Below, piece after piece: positions 16,595 through 24,773 of a DNA stretch of 64,000 nt (its first letter is position 1; each line of letters opens with the position of its first letter). The stretch is from Planotetraspora thailandica (GTDB taxonomy: Bacteria; Actinomycetota; Actinomycetes; Streptosporangiales; Streptosporangiaceae): positions 62,001 to 126,000 of the forward strand of contig NZ_BOOR01000007.1 in assembly GCF_016863335.1 (NCBI RefSeq), in the 5' to 3' direction. The position numbers were made by a program, and so were the translations under genes. Under the pieces are notes generated by a model. It was not told the DNA's origin. It was given only the letters and a program-made list of their open reading frames with translations, and did no database searches.

Positions 16595-17353
16595 ATGACC
16601 GGTGCGCCCGTCCATCTCTGGGTGCTCACTCTCGCCGGAATGATCGGAATACCGGGGCTGACCAGCTTCGTGTTGTATCAAGGCGCGAAGCTCGCGGGTC
16701 TCGGTCACCGGCGCGCGGTGGGGGTCGGCGTGGTCTCGGCGGTGCTGCTCGGCGGCTGGTTCACGATCAGCGGGGTGATCGCGGCGCACGGCGGGTATCT
16801 CGCCGAGCTCGGCCGTCGGCCGCCCGGGCTGCCGATCGCGGTCGTCGCCACGCTGGTCGTCCTGCTGGCCGCCACCTGGATTCCCTCGGTGGCCCGCGCT
16901 CTCGCCGCGCCCGGCATGCTCAGCCGTCTTGAACTGCCGCACACGTTCCGAGTGGTCGGGGTGGCATTCCTGATCACGATGGCCCTCGGTCACCTGCCCG
17001 CGCTGTTCGCCCTGCCCGCCGGCCTGGGCGACATCGCGACCGGCATCGCGGCGCCCTTCGTCGCGCGCCGCATCGCGAAGGGCACTGGTCGCCGGATCGC
17101 GGTGTGGTTCAACGTGCTGGGAATCGTCGATCTCGTCACGGCGCTGACCCTGGGGACGCTCACCGGTTTTGGGATCCTCAACGTGACACCTTCCTCACGG
17201 GCGATCACCGAACTCCCGCTCGCCCTGATCCCCACGGCTGCCGTCCCGCTGCTGCTCACGCTGCACATCACGTCCCTGCGGCGACTGGCCGCCACCGCAC
17301 GGACGCAGAACAACGCGACGGGCAACGTTGGTGCCCGTCTCAGTCACCACTGA
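16595..17353 (+). CDS. Multi-pass membrane protein of unknown function
   Basis: This 252-aa hydrophobic protein has six or seven predicted membrane helices, for example residues 9-27, 41-63, 77-95, 118-140, 160-185 and 205-225, separated by short Arg-rich loops. No transporter signature was recognised. The ATG at 16595 has GAGGTG 6 nt upstream; an in-frame GTG at 16586 is less likely. It is probably under control of the divergent HxlR protein, so a role in export or resistance is possible but unproven. Confidence 0.75.
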   Translation: MTGAPVHLWVLTLAGMIGIPGLTSFVLYQGAKLAGLGHRRAVGVGVVSAVLLGGWFTISGVIAAHGGYLAELGRRPPGLPIAVVATLVVLLAATWIPSVARALAAPGMLSRLELPHTFRVVGVAFLITMALGHLPALFALPAGLGDIATGIAAPFVARRIAKGTGRRIAVWFNVLGIVDLVTALTLGTLTGFGILNVTPSSRAITELPLALIPTAAVPLLLTLHITSLRRLAATARTQNNATGNVGARLSHH

Positions 17354-17528
17354 ACGCTCGCTTCTGCCGTTGGTCGCGCCCAAACGCGGAACGCGCTCAT
17401 CTGCCGATGTCGGTACACCCGATCATGGCTGATCGGCATGCTCGCGAGGATTGGCTGGACTGGCGGTCCGGTAGGGCGTGGTGGGTACGGAAAAATATTT
17501 GCTACGACGCACGAACTACTTTACGCTC

Positions 17529-18035
17529 GTGCCCGTGACCGAGAAACGTGACATCTCCGCGTTCGCCGGCGCCGTCATGGGCCTGGTGAACGTGATCCGC
17601 CGTGGACAGGGCCGGGCCTTCGACGTCGAGCTCGTGGGGATCATGGAACTGCTGCTCCGGCGCGGCCCGCTGTCGCCCGGCGAGATCGCGGCCGAGTTGA
17701 ACGCGAAGCCGTCCTCGGTGACCGGCCGCGTGAAGTCCCTGCGCGAGGCCGGGCGCGTGGTGATCCGCCCGGACCCCGCGGACGGCCGGCGCTACACCGT
17801 CGGGCTCAGCGAGGCCGGTGAGCAGGAGATCGACCGCATGGTCGACAACGGCCTGCGACTGTTCGCCGCATGGACCGCCGCCTGGACGGACCAGGAGATC
17901 AGCACCTTCACGCACCTCGCCCAGCGGCTCGTGGGCACGAGCGGCCCAGAGCCCACGCGGGCCAAGACGGACAGGCGTGACCAGTGGTGGAAATACCAGG
18001 CGAACAACGACGCGACCAATGGGGGGACCTTATGA
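17529..18035 (+). CDS. MarR-family regulator
   Basis: This protein of about 168 aa has the MarR winged helix (ELVGIMELLLRRGPLSPGEI, NAKPSSVTGRVKSLREAGRV, DPADGRRYTVGLSEAGEQ as the wing). The exact start is uncertain: GTG codons at 17529 and 17535 both fit and neither has a clear ribosome site, while a longer frame opens at 17478. Its stop overlaps the ATG of the next gene (ATGA at 18032), so the two are translationally coupled. Confidence 0.82.
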   Translation: MPVTEKRDISAFAGAVMGLVNVIRRGQGRAFDVELVGIMELLLRRGPLSPGEIAAELNAKPSSVTGRVKSLREAGRVVIRPDPADGRRYTVGLSEAGEQEIDRMVDNGLRLFAAWTAAWTDQEISTFTHLAQRLVGTSGPEPTRAKTDRRDQWWKYQANNDATNGGTL

Positions 18036-18793
18036 CGTGCACCACGCCATCGACACGGTCAGACCAGACAACCCGGCCGAGTGAGCCGGACCGGCGATCA
18101 ACGCCCGACAGGGCCCTGACCGCCTTCGGCATAATCGGCCTCGCCTCGCAGATCCTGTTCATGGCCGGCTGGCTGATCCCCGCCAGCTGGCAACCCCACA
18201 GCTACAGCATTGTCCGGGACACCATCAGCGACCTGATGGCCCGCACGGCGCCCCACGCCGAGGTCCCGGTGACACTCCTGATCGCGGCCGGCATCGGCAC
18301 CATGCTGTTCGCCCTTTTCGGACTGCGTCCAGCACTGCGCGCCGCCGGCCGAACCGCCTTCTACGCCCCGTGGATGCTCGCCTTCTCGGCGCTCGGCTTC
18401 GGCAACATCCTGTCATTCCTACAGATCCCCTGCCAGAGCGGCGTCTGCGGCGCACACCAGGCCACGTCCACCTTCGCAGGAGCCCAGGACGTGATCGGCG
18501 GCGTCGTCGTGGTCACGCTGCTGGCGATCTCACCATTCCCGATGTCCCGTCGCCTCAAGGAAACCCCCGGCTGGCAGCGGCTCGGTGGCCCGTCTCTGTT
18601 GACCGGTCTCGCCGTGATGGCGTCGTTCATCGCCTTCGGACTGCACTCGACCGCAGCCATCCACGGCCTGCTTGAGCGAGCCGTCGCCACGATCGGGTCA
18701 GGGTGGACCGCAGTCCTCGCCGTCCACCTGATCCGGACCGCTCGACAGCCCGAAAGACGGACAGCAGCAGCTGTCACAACCACTCGTCGATAA
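18032..18793 (+). CDS. DUF998-type integral membrane protein
   Basis: This 253-aa protein has an Arg/Thr-rich cytoplasmic start and about six membrane helices. The pattern (HSYSIVRDTISDLMA in the first external loop, then GFGNILSFLQIPCQSGVCGA) fits the DUF998 family of unknown function. GGGGGG precedes the ATG, which overlaps the stop of the MarR gene. The coupling implies that the regulator controls, or is controlled together with, this protein. Confidence 0.82.
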   Translation: MTCTTPSTRSDQTTRPSEPDRRSTPDRALTAFGIIGLASQILFMAGWLIPASWQPHSYSIVRDTISDLMARTAPHAEVPVTLLIAAGIGTMLFALFGLRPALRAAGRTAFYAPWMLAFSALGFGNILSFLQIPCQSGVCGAHQATSTFAGAQDVIGGVVVVTLLAISPFPMSRRLKETPGWQRLGGPSLLTGLAVMASFIAFGLHSTAAIHGLLERAVATIGSGWTAVLAVHLIRTARQPERRTAAAVTTTRR

Positions 18794-18906
18794 CCGCAAC
18801 CAGTACCGTCGCCTCGCAGCGGAAAGCCACGCCCATCGACCTTGACGACCTCGACCTGGTGAGCATCGACCCGCAGTAGTGTCACCGCGTAGACGATCAC
18901 AGCCTT

Positions 18907-19401
18907 GTGGCCGCGGTCCTGGATCTGGTCGCACGGCCGTTCCCCACTGATGGATCCGGCCGTGGGTCCTGGCTCATCGGCGAGGCCGAGTCCGTGCCGG
19001 GCGGCCACTTCGCGCCGATCGCGTCGAGCCCAAGCCTCTACGAGACGCCAGCCGACGACGAGGGCGCGATCGTCGACATCTACGAGCGGGTGTACACCGA
19101 GTTCGAGGTCCGGCGCAGGCAGGCCGCCAACATGCTGGCGGCGATGTGGGGCCCGCCGCGTCCCCACTCGTTCGCGGCGGAGGTCGAACGGTTCTCGGTG
19201 TCACAGCCGACCAGCTTCTGCATCCAGTCCTCAACGCCTCGACGATGCCGACCGTCGGTGATGCCCATCATCACCTGTTCGTTCCACGAAGTGGCTGCGC
19301 CGCCAGGGTCGAGCGGGGCAGCATCGGCAGACAAATCAAGACGCTGCGGAATACCTGATGAAGCGCGGACATGGGAGTGCCTATGCCCAGGTCAGGGCTG
19401 A
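18907..19401 (+). CDS. Unrecognised, possibly degenerate reading frame
   Basis: The first 100 or so residues look like real protein (GSWLIGEAESVPGGHFAPIA, IVDIYERVYTEFEVRRRQ, NMLAAMWGPPRPHSF), but I do not recognise the family. Protein-like sequence (CHRVDDHSL) also reads back in frame before the GTG at 18907 until a stop at about 18880, which suggests a lost N-terminus. After about residue 100 the composition becomes unstructured, while another frame gives a short helical end (EYLMKRGHGSAYAQVRADVV) stopping at 19432. A frameshifted remnant of one or two genes is likely. Confidence 0.4.
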   Translation: MAAVLDLVARPFPTDGSGRGSWLIGEAESVPGGHFAPIASSPSLYETPADDEGAIVDIYERVYTEFEVRRRQAANMLAAMWGPPRPHSFAAEVERFSVSQPTSFCIQSSTPRRCRPSVMPIITCSFHEVAAPPGSSGAASADKSRRCGIPDEARTWECLCPGQG

Positions 19402-19725
19402 CGTAGTCGCTCTCTTGAAAACTGCCGCCTGATTTGGAAGCCAAGGTCGAATAACCTTACTGAGCGACGCACTCTTCTGCCGCGAGCCAGGCGCTCATGC
19501 GGATGAGCGTGCATGTCGGCTCCGACGAAAGACGCGATGCGACAGCGGTATCGGCGTCCGGCTCGAAGCCGGACGGTCGATACCGCTGTCGCGAAAGGCC
19601 GGTGACGTGCCTACCCGGCCGAGGTACCGGACGAAGAACCGAGTCGTCGACTCTGATTCCTGCATCGAGCACTTCTCCGATCCAGATCGGAGACTTCTTT
19701 TCCTATTTCGGCGTCCCGCTCGCCG
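19402..19725. other. Non-coding gap with a large hairpin
   Basis: Apart from the end of the short helical fragment (to 19432), no supported gene is seen. The central part is occupied by the hairpin described separately at 19539-19592. Confidence 0.5.
19539..19592. repeat. Long imperfect hairpin
   Basis: A 15-bp perfect outer stem (GCGACAGCGGTATCG, 19539-19553, with its complement at 19578-19592), a small 2/3-nt internal loop, an 8-bp inner stem (GTCCGGCT / AGCCGGAC) and a 3-nt loop. It lies about 135 bp beyond the 3' end of the IF-1-like gene and has no T-run. It could be a terminator, a structured RNA or a recombination site. Confidence 0.75.
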
Positions 19726-19950
19726 CTACGTCCTGTATCGGTAGAGGATCCGGCCGCGGGTGAGGTCGTACGGGCTGAGCTCCACGAGCACCCGGTCATA
19801 CGGCAAGATCTTGATGTAGTTCTTCCGTATCTTCCCGCTGATGTGCGCTAGCACCTTGTGCCCGTTCTGGAGCTCCACCCTGAAGGTGGCGTTGCGCAGG
19901 CACTCGACGACGGTGCCCTCGACTTCGATGCCGTCTGTTGTTCTTGCCAT
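19726..19950 (-). CDS. infA: Translation initiation factor IF-1 paralogue
   Basis: This 74-aa protein is a full-length S1/OB-fold IF-1: [20 protein letters not shown], then [20 protein letters not shown] and a [20 protein letters not shown] end. IF-1 binds the 30S A site during initiation. Unlike the housekeeping copy, which in actinobacteria lies beside rpmJ and rpsM, this one stands alone among accessory genes, and it differs from the usual actinobacterial sequence at several positions ([20 protein letters not shown]). The ATG at 19950 has GGAGAAG upstream. It is therefore likely a second, conditional IF-1. Confidence 0.92.
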   Translation of the reverse strand: MARTTDGIEVEGTVVECLRNATFRVELQNGHKVLAHISGKIRKNYIKILPYDRVLVELSPYDLTRGRILYRYRT

Positions 19951-20167
19951 ATCTTCGCACTTCTCCGGTCGGTGACTGTGAGGTCGGTGAGGAAACGAAT
20001 TCCGTTGACGCAACCGTGATGGAGGCGCCTCGGCAGACGCGGTTGTCGCGGACGGCGGCCGCGACCGGCCGTCCCGCGTGTTACGGGAACCGATGCTCGC
20101 TCATCAGGTCGGCCTGTGCCGCGCGTGCTTCGGGCCCGGTCCCCTCGCGCGGTGATGCGGTGGGGCG

Positions 20168-20965
20168 TCAGCGGAGCACCAACTCCAGGTTGCTGCTCGC
20201 ACGCCGGGCGCCGATGCCTTCGAACAGCGCCATGGCCGCCCCGTTGGATTCGTTCACTTCGGCCGATGCCGTTTCGATCCCGCGGCGGTGCAGCGAACCC
20301 AGCACGTGGGCGAGCAGCGCCCGAGCGATACCGCGGCGGTGCCGGTCGGACCGGACTGCGATCAACCCGATCCGTGGCTGCCGGGTCACCGGCGCCAGCC
20401 GGACCAGTCCCACGTATTCATCGGACTGTGCTGCCACCGCGTACTTCGACGGGTCCAGCAGGGTAGCGCCGTCCGGGCGGGGCAACACCTCAGCCGGCAT
20501 CTCCTGCCATCCGACGGTGGCCTCGACTTCGTCGCGAATCACGCGGTCCAACGTGCGCAGAGGGCCCTCCTCCGCCTCGCCGACGGCCACCATCGTCACG
20601 CCCGGCGGCGGTAGCACTGAGCCGAGTCCCGTGACCCGCGGGTCGGTGGGCACGAGGTACTCCCACTCGCGGCGTCGGGTCGTGAAGCCGGCTCGCTCCC
20701 AATTGGACGTCAAGTCGAGGTCAGCCTCGTCGACCACCGTGTACAGCGGCTTCGGCAGGTCCGCCAGCATGGCATCGGCGAGTTGGTCGAAGACAGCGCC
20801 ATGCCACGCGTCGATGCTGACGAAGATCCGCCCGTCGGGCCTGCGCGAGGCGTCACCGCGGCCGACCACCCGGTCGTCCTCCACAGCGTGCCATTGCCTC
20901 TCCGCGACCCGCGTGATCAGTACGGCATGCTCGCCCATGCCCGAAGTGAAATGCGCAGAATTCAT
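20168..20965 (-). CDS. GNAT-family N-acetyltransferase, two-lobed
   Basis: This 265-aa protein carries a clear C-terminal GNAT domain (about 135-265) with acetyl-CoA motif A RSDRHRRGIARALLAHVLG and a final EVNESNGAAMALFEGIGARR segment. The N-terminal half (VLITRVAERQWHAVEDDRVV) looks like a degenerate second lobe. The acceptor is unknown. ATG at 20965 with AAAGG 8 nt upstream. It stands alone, 217 bp upstream of the IF-1 paralogue in the same direction. Confidence 0.85.
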   Translation of the reverse strand: MNSAHFTSGMGEHAVLITRVAERQWHAVEDDRVVGRGDASRRPDGRIFVSIDAWHGAVFDQLADAMLADLPKPLYTVVDEADLDLTSNWERAGFTTRRREWEYLVPTDPRVTGLGSVLPPPGVTMVAVGEAEEGPLRTLDRVIRDEVEATVGWQEMPAEVLPRPDGATLLDPSKYAVAAQSDEYVGLVRLAPVTRQPRIGLIAVRSDRHRRGIARALLAHVLGSLHRRGIETASAEVNESNGAAMALFEGIGARRASSNLELVLR

Positions 20966-21273
20966 AGGTTGTTGCCTTTCGGGGTTGCCTTGTCGAGGCG
21001 CTCCCGGCGACACCTACGTCAATCGCCCGACCGTGACGACGAGGGGGAGCACCCACATCGATACAGCGTTCATGGGTCTCACCTCCTCGCGGTCTGGCAC
21101 GGTCTCCCGCACGCTATCAGCCCGAATATCGTCCCGCCCAACCATTTTTCCGCCGACCAACTTGGCGGGCCGCCAACGTCCTCATCTGCCGCCGGCCGTA
21201 CGCTCGGTCCGAGTTCGGCGACCACGCGGTCAGCGGCATGAGCGTGTGCGTCGCAGTGCCCCAGTATGGTGAG

Positions 21274-21732
21274 ATGGCGGCTGTGGTGATCAGCGAAGTC
21301 GGCGGCTGGCCGGTGGGCGAGACCCTCGAGGACCTCACCGATTACGCGATGGCGCAAGGCGCTGAGGGATACGACGTTCACGAAGTACGGCTGTGCAGGT
21401 GCGCGGCGTGCGGCGGACATGTCTTCGGCGTTTGTGGCGATCTCGAGGAGCACGCAGCGAAGCGCATATGCCGCGGCTGCGGTGCGGAGCATTTCATCGC
21501 GGACAGCGGCGAGTACTGGGATGACGCCAGGTCCGGCATCATGGTCTGCGAGTGCGACGGTGACGGCGACGAAGAGGACTTCAACGTCGCGGTGGGCTAC
21601 TCCGTCTACGCCGATGGTGACGGAATCCGTGCGATCGCCATCACGAGTCGCTGTGTCGCGTGCGGGCGTCTCGGCTACTGGGACGACTGGATGATCCGCG
21701 GCGGCGAGATGCACCTGTTGGATCTCGCGTAG
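21274..21732 (+). CDS. Zinc-ribbon-containing hypothetical protein
   Basis: This protein of about 152 aa has three CxxC knuckles: CRCAACGGHVF, KRICRGCGAEHFI and SRCVACGRLGY, plus an acidic CECDGDGDEEDF stretch, so it probably binds one or more zinc ions. The N-terminal segment VVISEVGGWPVGETLEDL resembles a conserved actinobacterial family of unknown function. The start is uncertain: the ATG at 21274 gives the expected N-terminus but GGTGAG abuts it, and an ATG at 21238 is also in frame. It is convergent with the sigma factor gene. Confidence 0.7.
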   Translation: MAAVVISEVGGWPVGETLEDLTDYAMAQGAEGYDVHEVRLCRCAACGGHVFGVCGDLEEHAAKRICRGCGAEHFIADSGEYWDDARSGIMVCECDGDGDEEDFNVAVGYSVYADGDGIRAIAITSRCVACGRLGYWDDWMIRGGEMHLLDLA

Positions 21733-21761
21733 CTGCAATCGGCCGGCCGAGCTGAAAAAAG

Positions 21762-22988
21762 TCAGCTCAGCGTGGCCGCCTTGCGCAGCAGCACTGAGCG
21801 TTCGCGCTGGTTGGCGCACAGCCGGGCCGCCAGCTCCAGCTCGGCGCGCGCTTCCGGTCGCCGTCCGAGCCGGGCCAGCAGCTCACCGCGTACGGTCGGG
21901 ACCAGATGCGAACCGGGGAGCCGGTCCGAGGCGATCAGCGCGTCCACGATGGCCAGGGCTTGCGCCGGGCCCGAGGCCATGGCCACGGCGACGGCCCGGT
22001 TGAGCTCGACCACCGGCGAGGGTGCGACCCGGCCGAGTGCCTCATAGAGCACCACGATTCGGTCCCAGTCGGTTGCCTCGACGGAGGGCGCCGACGCATG
22101 GGTGGCGGCGATCGCGGCCTGCAGGCCGTAGGGGCCGAGGCCGCGAGTCGATGCCTTGGCCAGCGCGGCCAGCCCACGGCGGATCGCAGAGATGTCCCAC
22201 AGCCGCCGGTCCTGGTCCTCGAGCAGGATCGGCGAACCGTCCGGGCCGGTCCGGGCCGGGAAGCGCGCGGCCGTAAGCTCGCACAACGCGAGCAGGCCGT
22301 GCACCTCCGGCTCTTCCGGCTGCAGCGCTGCCAGCGTGCGGGCCAGCCGGATCGCCTCGTGCGCGACGTCGGGGCGCAGCAGTCGGTCGCCCGACGTGGC
22401 CGTCGACCCCTCGGTGAAGATCACGTAGATGACGCTGAGCACGCCGCCCAGCCGCTCCCGGAGCTCGGCGGCCGGCGGCAGTTCGAACGGCACCCCGGCC
22501 GCCGCGATCGTCTTCTTTCCCCGGGTGATGCGGGCCTGCACGGTCGGCACGGGTACGAGGAACGCGCGGGCGATCTCCTCGCTGGACAGGCCGCCGACCA
22601 CGCGCAGGGTCAGCGCCACCCGGGCCTCGGGGGAAAGCACCGGGTGGCAGCTGACGAACATCAGCGCCAGCACGTCGTCATCGATCTTGTCGGGATCGAT
22701 TCCTTCGTCGACCGCCGAGTCGACCGCCAAGTCGGCCGCCAGCAGGGCGTATCGGTCCTGGAGGGCTGCCCGGCGGCGGATCGCGTCGATCGCCCGCCGT
22801 CGGGCCGTGGCCATCAGCCAGCCGGCCGGATTCGCCGGAGAGGCGAGCGGCCACGACACCAGCGCCTCGGCCACCGCCTCCTGGGCCGCGTCCTCGGCCA
22901 GCCCGAAATCGCCGGTGAACCGGGTCAGCGCGGCGACGATCCGAGCCGACTCGATCCGCCAGACGGCCTCGACATCGGCCGTACCCAT
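21762..22988 (-). CDS. ECF42-type RNA polymerase sigma factor with long C-terminal extension
   Basis: This 408-aa protein has sigma region 2 (FGLAEDAAQEAVAEALVSWP, NPAGWLMATARRRAID), region 4 (LSSEEIARAFLVPVPTVQAR), and then about 200 residues of TPR-like helices (DUF6596 type). That extended layout with a neighbouring DGPF/YCII protein defines the ECF42 group, which lacks a classical anti-sigma factor; the extension is thought to control activity. It lies 43 bp downstream of the DGPF gene in the same direction. Its stop region forms a small hairpin with the convergent zinc-ribbon gene. Confidence 0.92.
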   Translation of the reverse strand: MGTADVEAVWRIESARIVAALTRFTGDFGLAEDAAQEAVAEALVSWPLASPANPAGWLMATARRRAIDAIRRRAALQDRYALLAADLAVDSAVDEGIDPDKIDDDVLALMFVSCHPVLSPEARVALTLRVVGGLSSEEIARAFLVPVPTVQARITRGKKTIAAAGVPFELPPAAELRERLGGVLSVIYVIFTEGSTATSGDRLLRPDVAHEAIRLARTLAALQPEEPEVHGLLALCELTAARFPARTGPDGSPILLEDQDRRLWDISAIRRGLAALAKASTRGLGPYGLQAAIAATHASAPSVEATDWDRIVVLYEALGRVAPSPVVELNRAVAVAMASGPAQALAIVDALIASDRLPGSHLVPTVRGELLARLGRRPEARAELELAARLCANQRERSVLLRKAATLS

Positions 22989-23031
22989 CAGATCTGGCCG
23001 TTGCTCTCGCGCCCGGCCCAGTCCTTTACGA

Positions 23032-23403
23032 TCACTCGTCGACCTGCGGGACCTCGTCGCTCCCGGGCACCCGGCGGACCTCGATCTTGGACCCGGGGGC
23101 CGCCGGGACCCGCTTGGCCCACTCGACCGCCTCCTGTTTCGAGGCGACGTCGACCAGGAAGAAGCCCCCGAACAGTTCCTTGGTCTCGCCGTACGGCCCG
23201 TCCGTGACCACCGGGGCCTCGCCGCTGAAGTCGACCACGACGCCCTGGCCCGGATCGTCCAGCCCTTCCGCCGCGAGGAGAACCCCGGCCTTGACCATCT
23301 CCTCGATGAACTGGCGGGTCGTGGCCATCATCTCGTCGATGTCGGCCATCATGGCCGCGTTCGACTCGTCGGTGCCCCGCATGATCAGCAGGTACTTCGG
23401 CAT
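23032..23403 (-). CDS. DGPF/YCII-domain protein
   Basis: This 123-aa protein has the YCII fold (MPKYLLIMRGTDES at the start) with the DGPYGETKELFGGFFLVD motif that names the DGPF family. Such proteins are the standard partners of ECF42 sigma factors and are often in their regulon; a catalytic role is suspected but not shown. GAGGAGAA lies just before the ATG. It is the first gene of the pair with the sigma factor. Confidence 0.92.
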   Translation of the reverse strand: MPKYLLIMRGTDESNAAMMADIDEMMATTRQFIEEMVKAGVLLAAEGLDDPGQGVVVDFSGEAPVVTDGPYGETKELFGGFFLVDVASKQEAVEWAKRVPAAPGSKIEVRRVPGSDEVPQVDE

Positions 23404-23876
23404 CGCGTTCTCCTCATCCGGCGGGGCCGCCTCTCGACCCTCGCACCCTCAGGTCGAACGAGCGGTCCGCGGATCGACACGGCCCCGGAGAAAACTCTCG
23501 CCGCGACCCAACCGATCCCTCCGACCCGCGTTGCGCCTCGTTGTTTGTTTGCCAACGCATGCGTGCGCGGTCGCATACGGTGCGCTCGCCAGAGCTCGGC
23601 ATCACCGGCGGGGAGCTTGTTCGACCAGCCGGAGGCCAGCCGGATCCGTGCCAGATATGCCGACGGGTCCTCCGGGTAGCGAGGGCCGAGGTAGGGCGCG
23701 ACCTGTCGGAAGGCAGACACTGTCACAAACTCGCCCATGTCGAGGACATTAGTCTCCGCCGGGCGGGCGCGCGGGCACAACGTCGAGCGCGCTGCGCCGG
23801 TGACGGGGGCCGCATCTCGCCGACCGTGACCCGCACCCGCAGCGAACCGAAGCCGCGACGCGGTCCGCCTGCCTGT
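23404..23876. other. 470-bp gap with gene debris
   Basis: On the minus strand a frame opening at 23738 begins with MGEFVTVSAFRQVAPYLGPR and looks protein-like for about 40-50 residues before turning into low-information sequence that overlaps the DGPF start. I do not recognise it. The distal part contains the DUF1905 fragment at 23819-23873. The promoter of the DGPF-sigma operon should lie near 23410-23500. Confidence 0.35.
23819..23873 (-). pseudogene. Fragment of a DUF1905 gene, repeated at 37961-38015
   Basis: These 55 bp match 37961-38015 in the same orientation with 4 differences. On the minus strand they encode GGPRRGFGSLRVRVTVG, the core of the DUF1905 protein at 37820. The match stops abruptly on both sides, so this is a stray fragment of a gene copy. 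Confidence 0.65.
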
Positions 23877-24263
23877 TCAGCCTTCGGCGTCCTGCGGATA
23901 CCAGCGCAGCTCCACGGTGTTGCCGTCGGGGTCCAGCACGTAGATCGAGGTCGCGTTTCCGCGCGCGCCGAACCGGCCCACGGGCCCCTCGATCACGGTG
24001 AAGACGCCCGAGTCGATGACCTCCTGCCAATCCAGCGGTTCCACGACCAGGCAGATGTGGTCGACGTTCGATTCGCCCCGGGGACGGCGAACCATGTCGA
24101 TGATCGTCTCCGGGGTGACCCTTACGGACGGGAACCCGACCTCGCCGGCCCGCCACTCGGCGACGCGTACGGGCTCCAGGCCGAGAACTCCGCAGTAGAA
24201 CTCCAGCGCGCGCTCGACGTCCTCCACGTTGAGCACCAGGTGGTCGAAGGCCTTCACTCGCAT
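23877..24263 (-). CDS. VOC-family (glyoxalase/bleomycin resistance-fold) protein
   Basis: This 128-aa protein has two beta-alpha-beta-beta-beta modules: MRVKAFDHLVLNVEDVERAL, with His8, and VDHICLVVEPLDWQEVI, ending in YVLDPDGNTVELRWYP. The His and Glu positions fit a metal centre. The substrate is unknown; resistance-type and isomerase-type VOC proteins share this pattern. The GGTGA ribosome site and ATG at 24263 lie 5 nt after the DUF1801 stop, so the two form an operon. Confidence 0.85.
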   Translation of the reverse strand: MRVKAFDHLVLNVEDVERALEFYCGVLGLEPVRVAEWRAGEVGFPSVRVTPETIIDMVRRPRGESNVDHICLVVEPLDWQEVIDSGVFTVIEGPVGRFGARGNATSIYVLDPDGNTVELRWYPQDAEG

Positions 24264-24268
24264 GACCG

Positions 24269-24631
24269 TCACCTCGATTCCAGGGCCAGCGCCTGACCCA
24301 GCCAGTCGGTGAACAGGGCCGGGTCGATGTCGTCGACGGCACGGAGCTTCGCCGAGGCCATCTGCCGGGCGCCCGCGACCAGGCGCCCCGACGAGTCGTC
24401 GATCTCCTGTCCCCGCCACAACCCGAAAGTGACGTACGACCCGTACGCCTTGAGCAGGCAGACCGGGATCTCCCCCGGTCTGCCGCCGAGGCTCCAGGTC
24501 GGATGACCGTGCCACATCGCCCCCTGGGCGCCGGGCAGGCCCGAGTCGATGACGGGCCGCAGCTTCTCGCCGATCTCCCGCAGAGTGCCGTCCAGGCCCG
24601 CCAGGTAGTCGGTGACATTCGTTGTGGTCAT
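24269..24631 (-). CDS. DUF1801-family protein
   Basis: This 120-aa protein has the YdhG-like DUF1801 layout: a helical start (VTDYLAGLDGTLREIGEKLR), the AMWHGHPTWSLGG strand pair, and LLKAYGSYVTFGLWRGQEID. Function is unknown for the family. The ATG at 24631 follows GATGGAA. It is divergent from a LysR regulator across a 142-bp gap with an inverted repeat, and it leads the two-gene operon with the VOC protein. Confidence 0.8.
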   Translation of the reverse strand: MTTTNVTDYLAGLDGTLREIGEKLRPVIDSGLPGAQGAMWHGHPTWSLGGRPGEIPVCLLKAYGSYVTFGLWRGQEIDDSSGRLVAGARQMASAKLRAVDDIDPALFTDWLGQALALESR

Positions 24632-24741
24632 GAGGTTCCATCTCAGTCGAAGCTGTGCAGAAGGGCCGGTGGTGCGCGCCGGCGCCACTCCCAACGATGC
24701 TCCGGACGGCGAGGCCGACCAAGCCATGATCAGGCTACGAT

Positions 24742-24760
24742 CGTTGACTCAGATTCAACG
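24742..24760. promoter_or_regulatory. LysR-type binding site
   Basis: CGTTGA and TCAACG flank a 7-nt spacer between the divergent LysR and DUF1801 genes. It contains the T-N11-A pattern typical of LysR operators, 13 bp before the LysR start codon. Confidence 0.6.
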
Positions 24761-24773
24761 ATGGGAAGTCGCC

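Noticed and set aside
21079-21819. 246-aa open frame on the minus strand
   Set aside because: The opposite strand carries the zinc-ribbon protein with three CxxC knuckles, and this frame shows no family features.
21906-23207. 433-aa open frame on the plus strand
   Set aside because: Antisense to the ECF42 sigma factor and DGPF genes.
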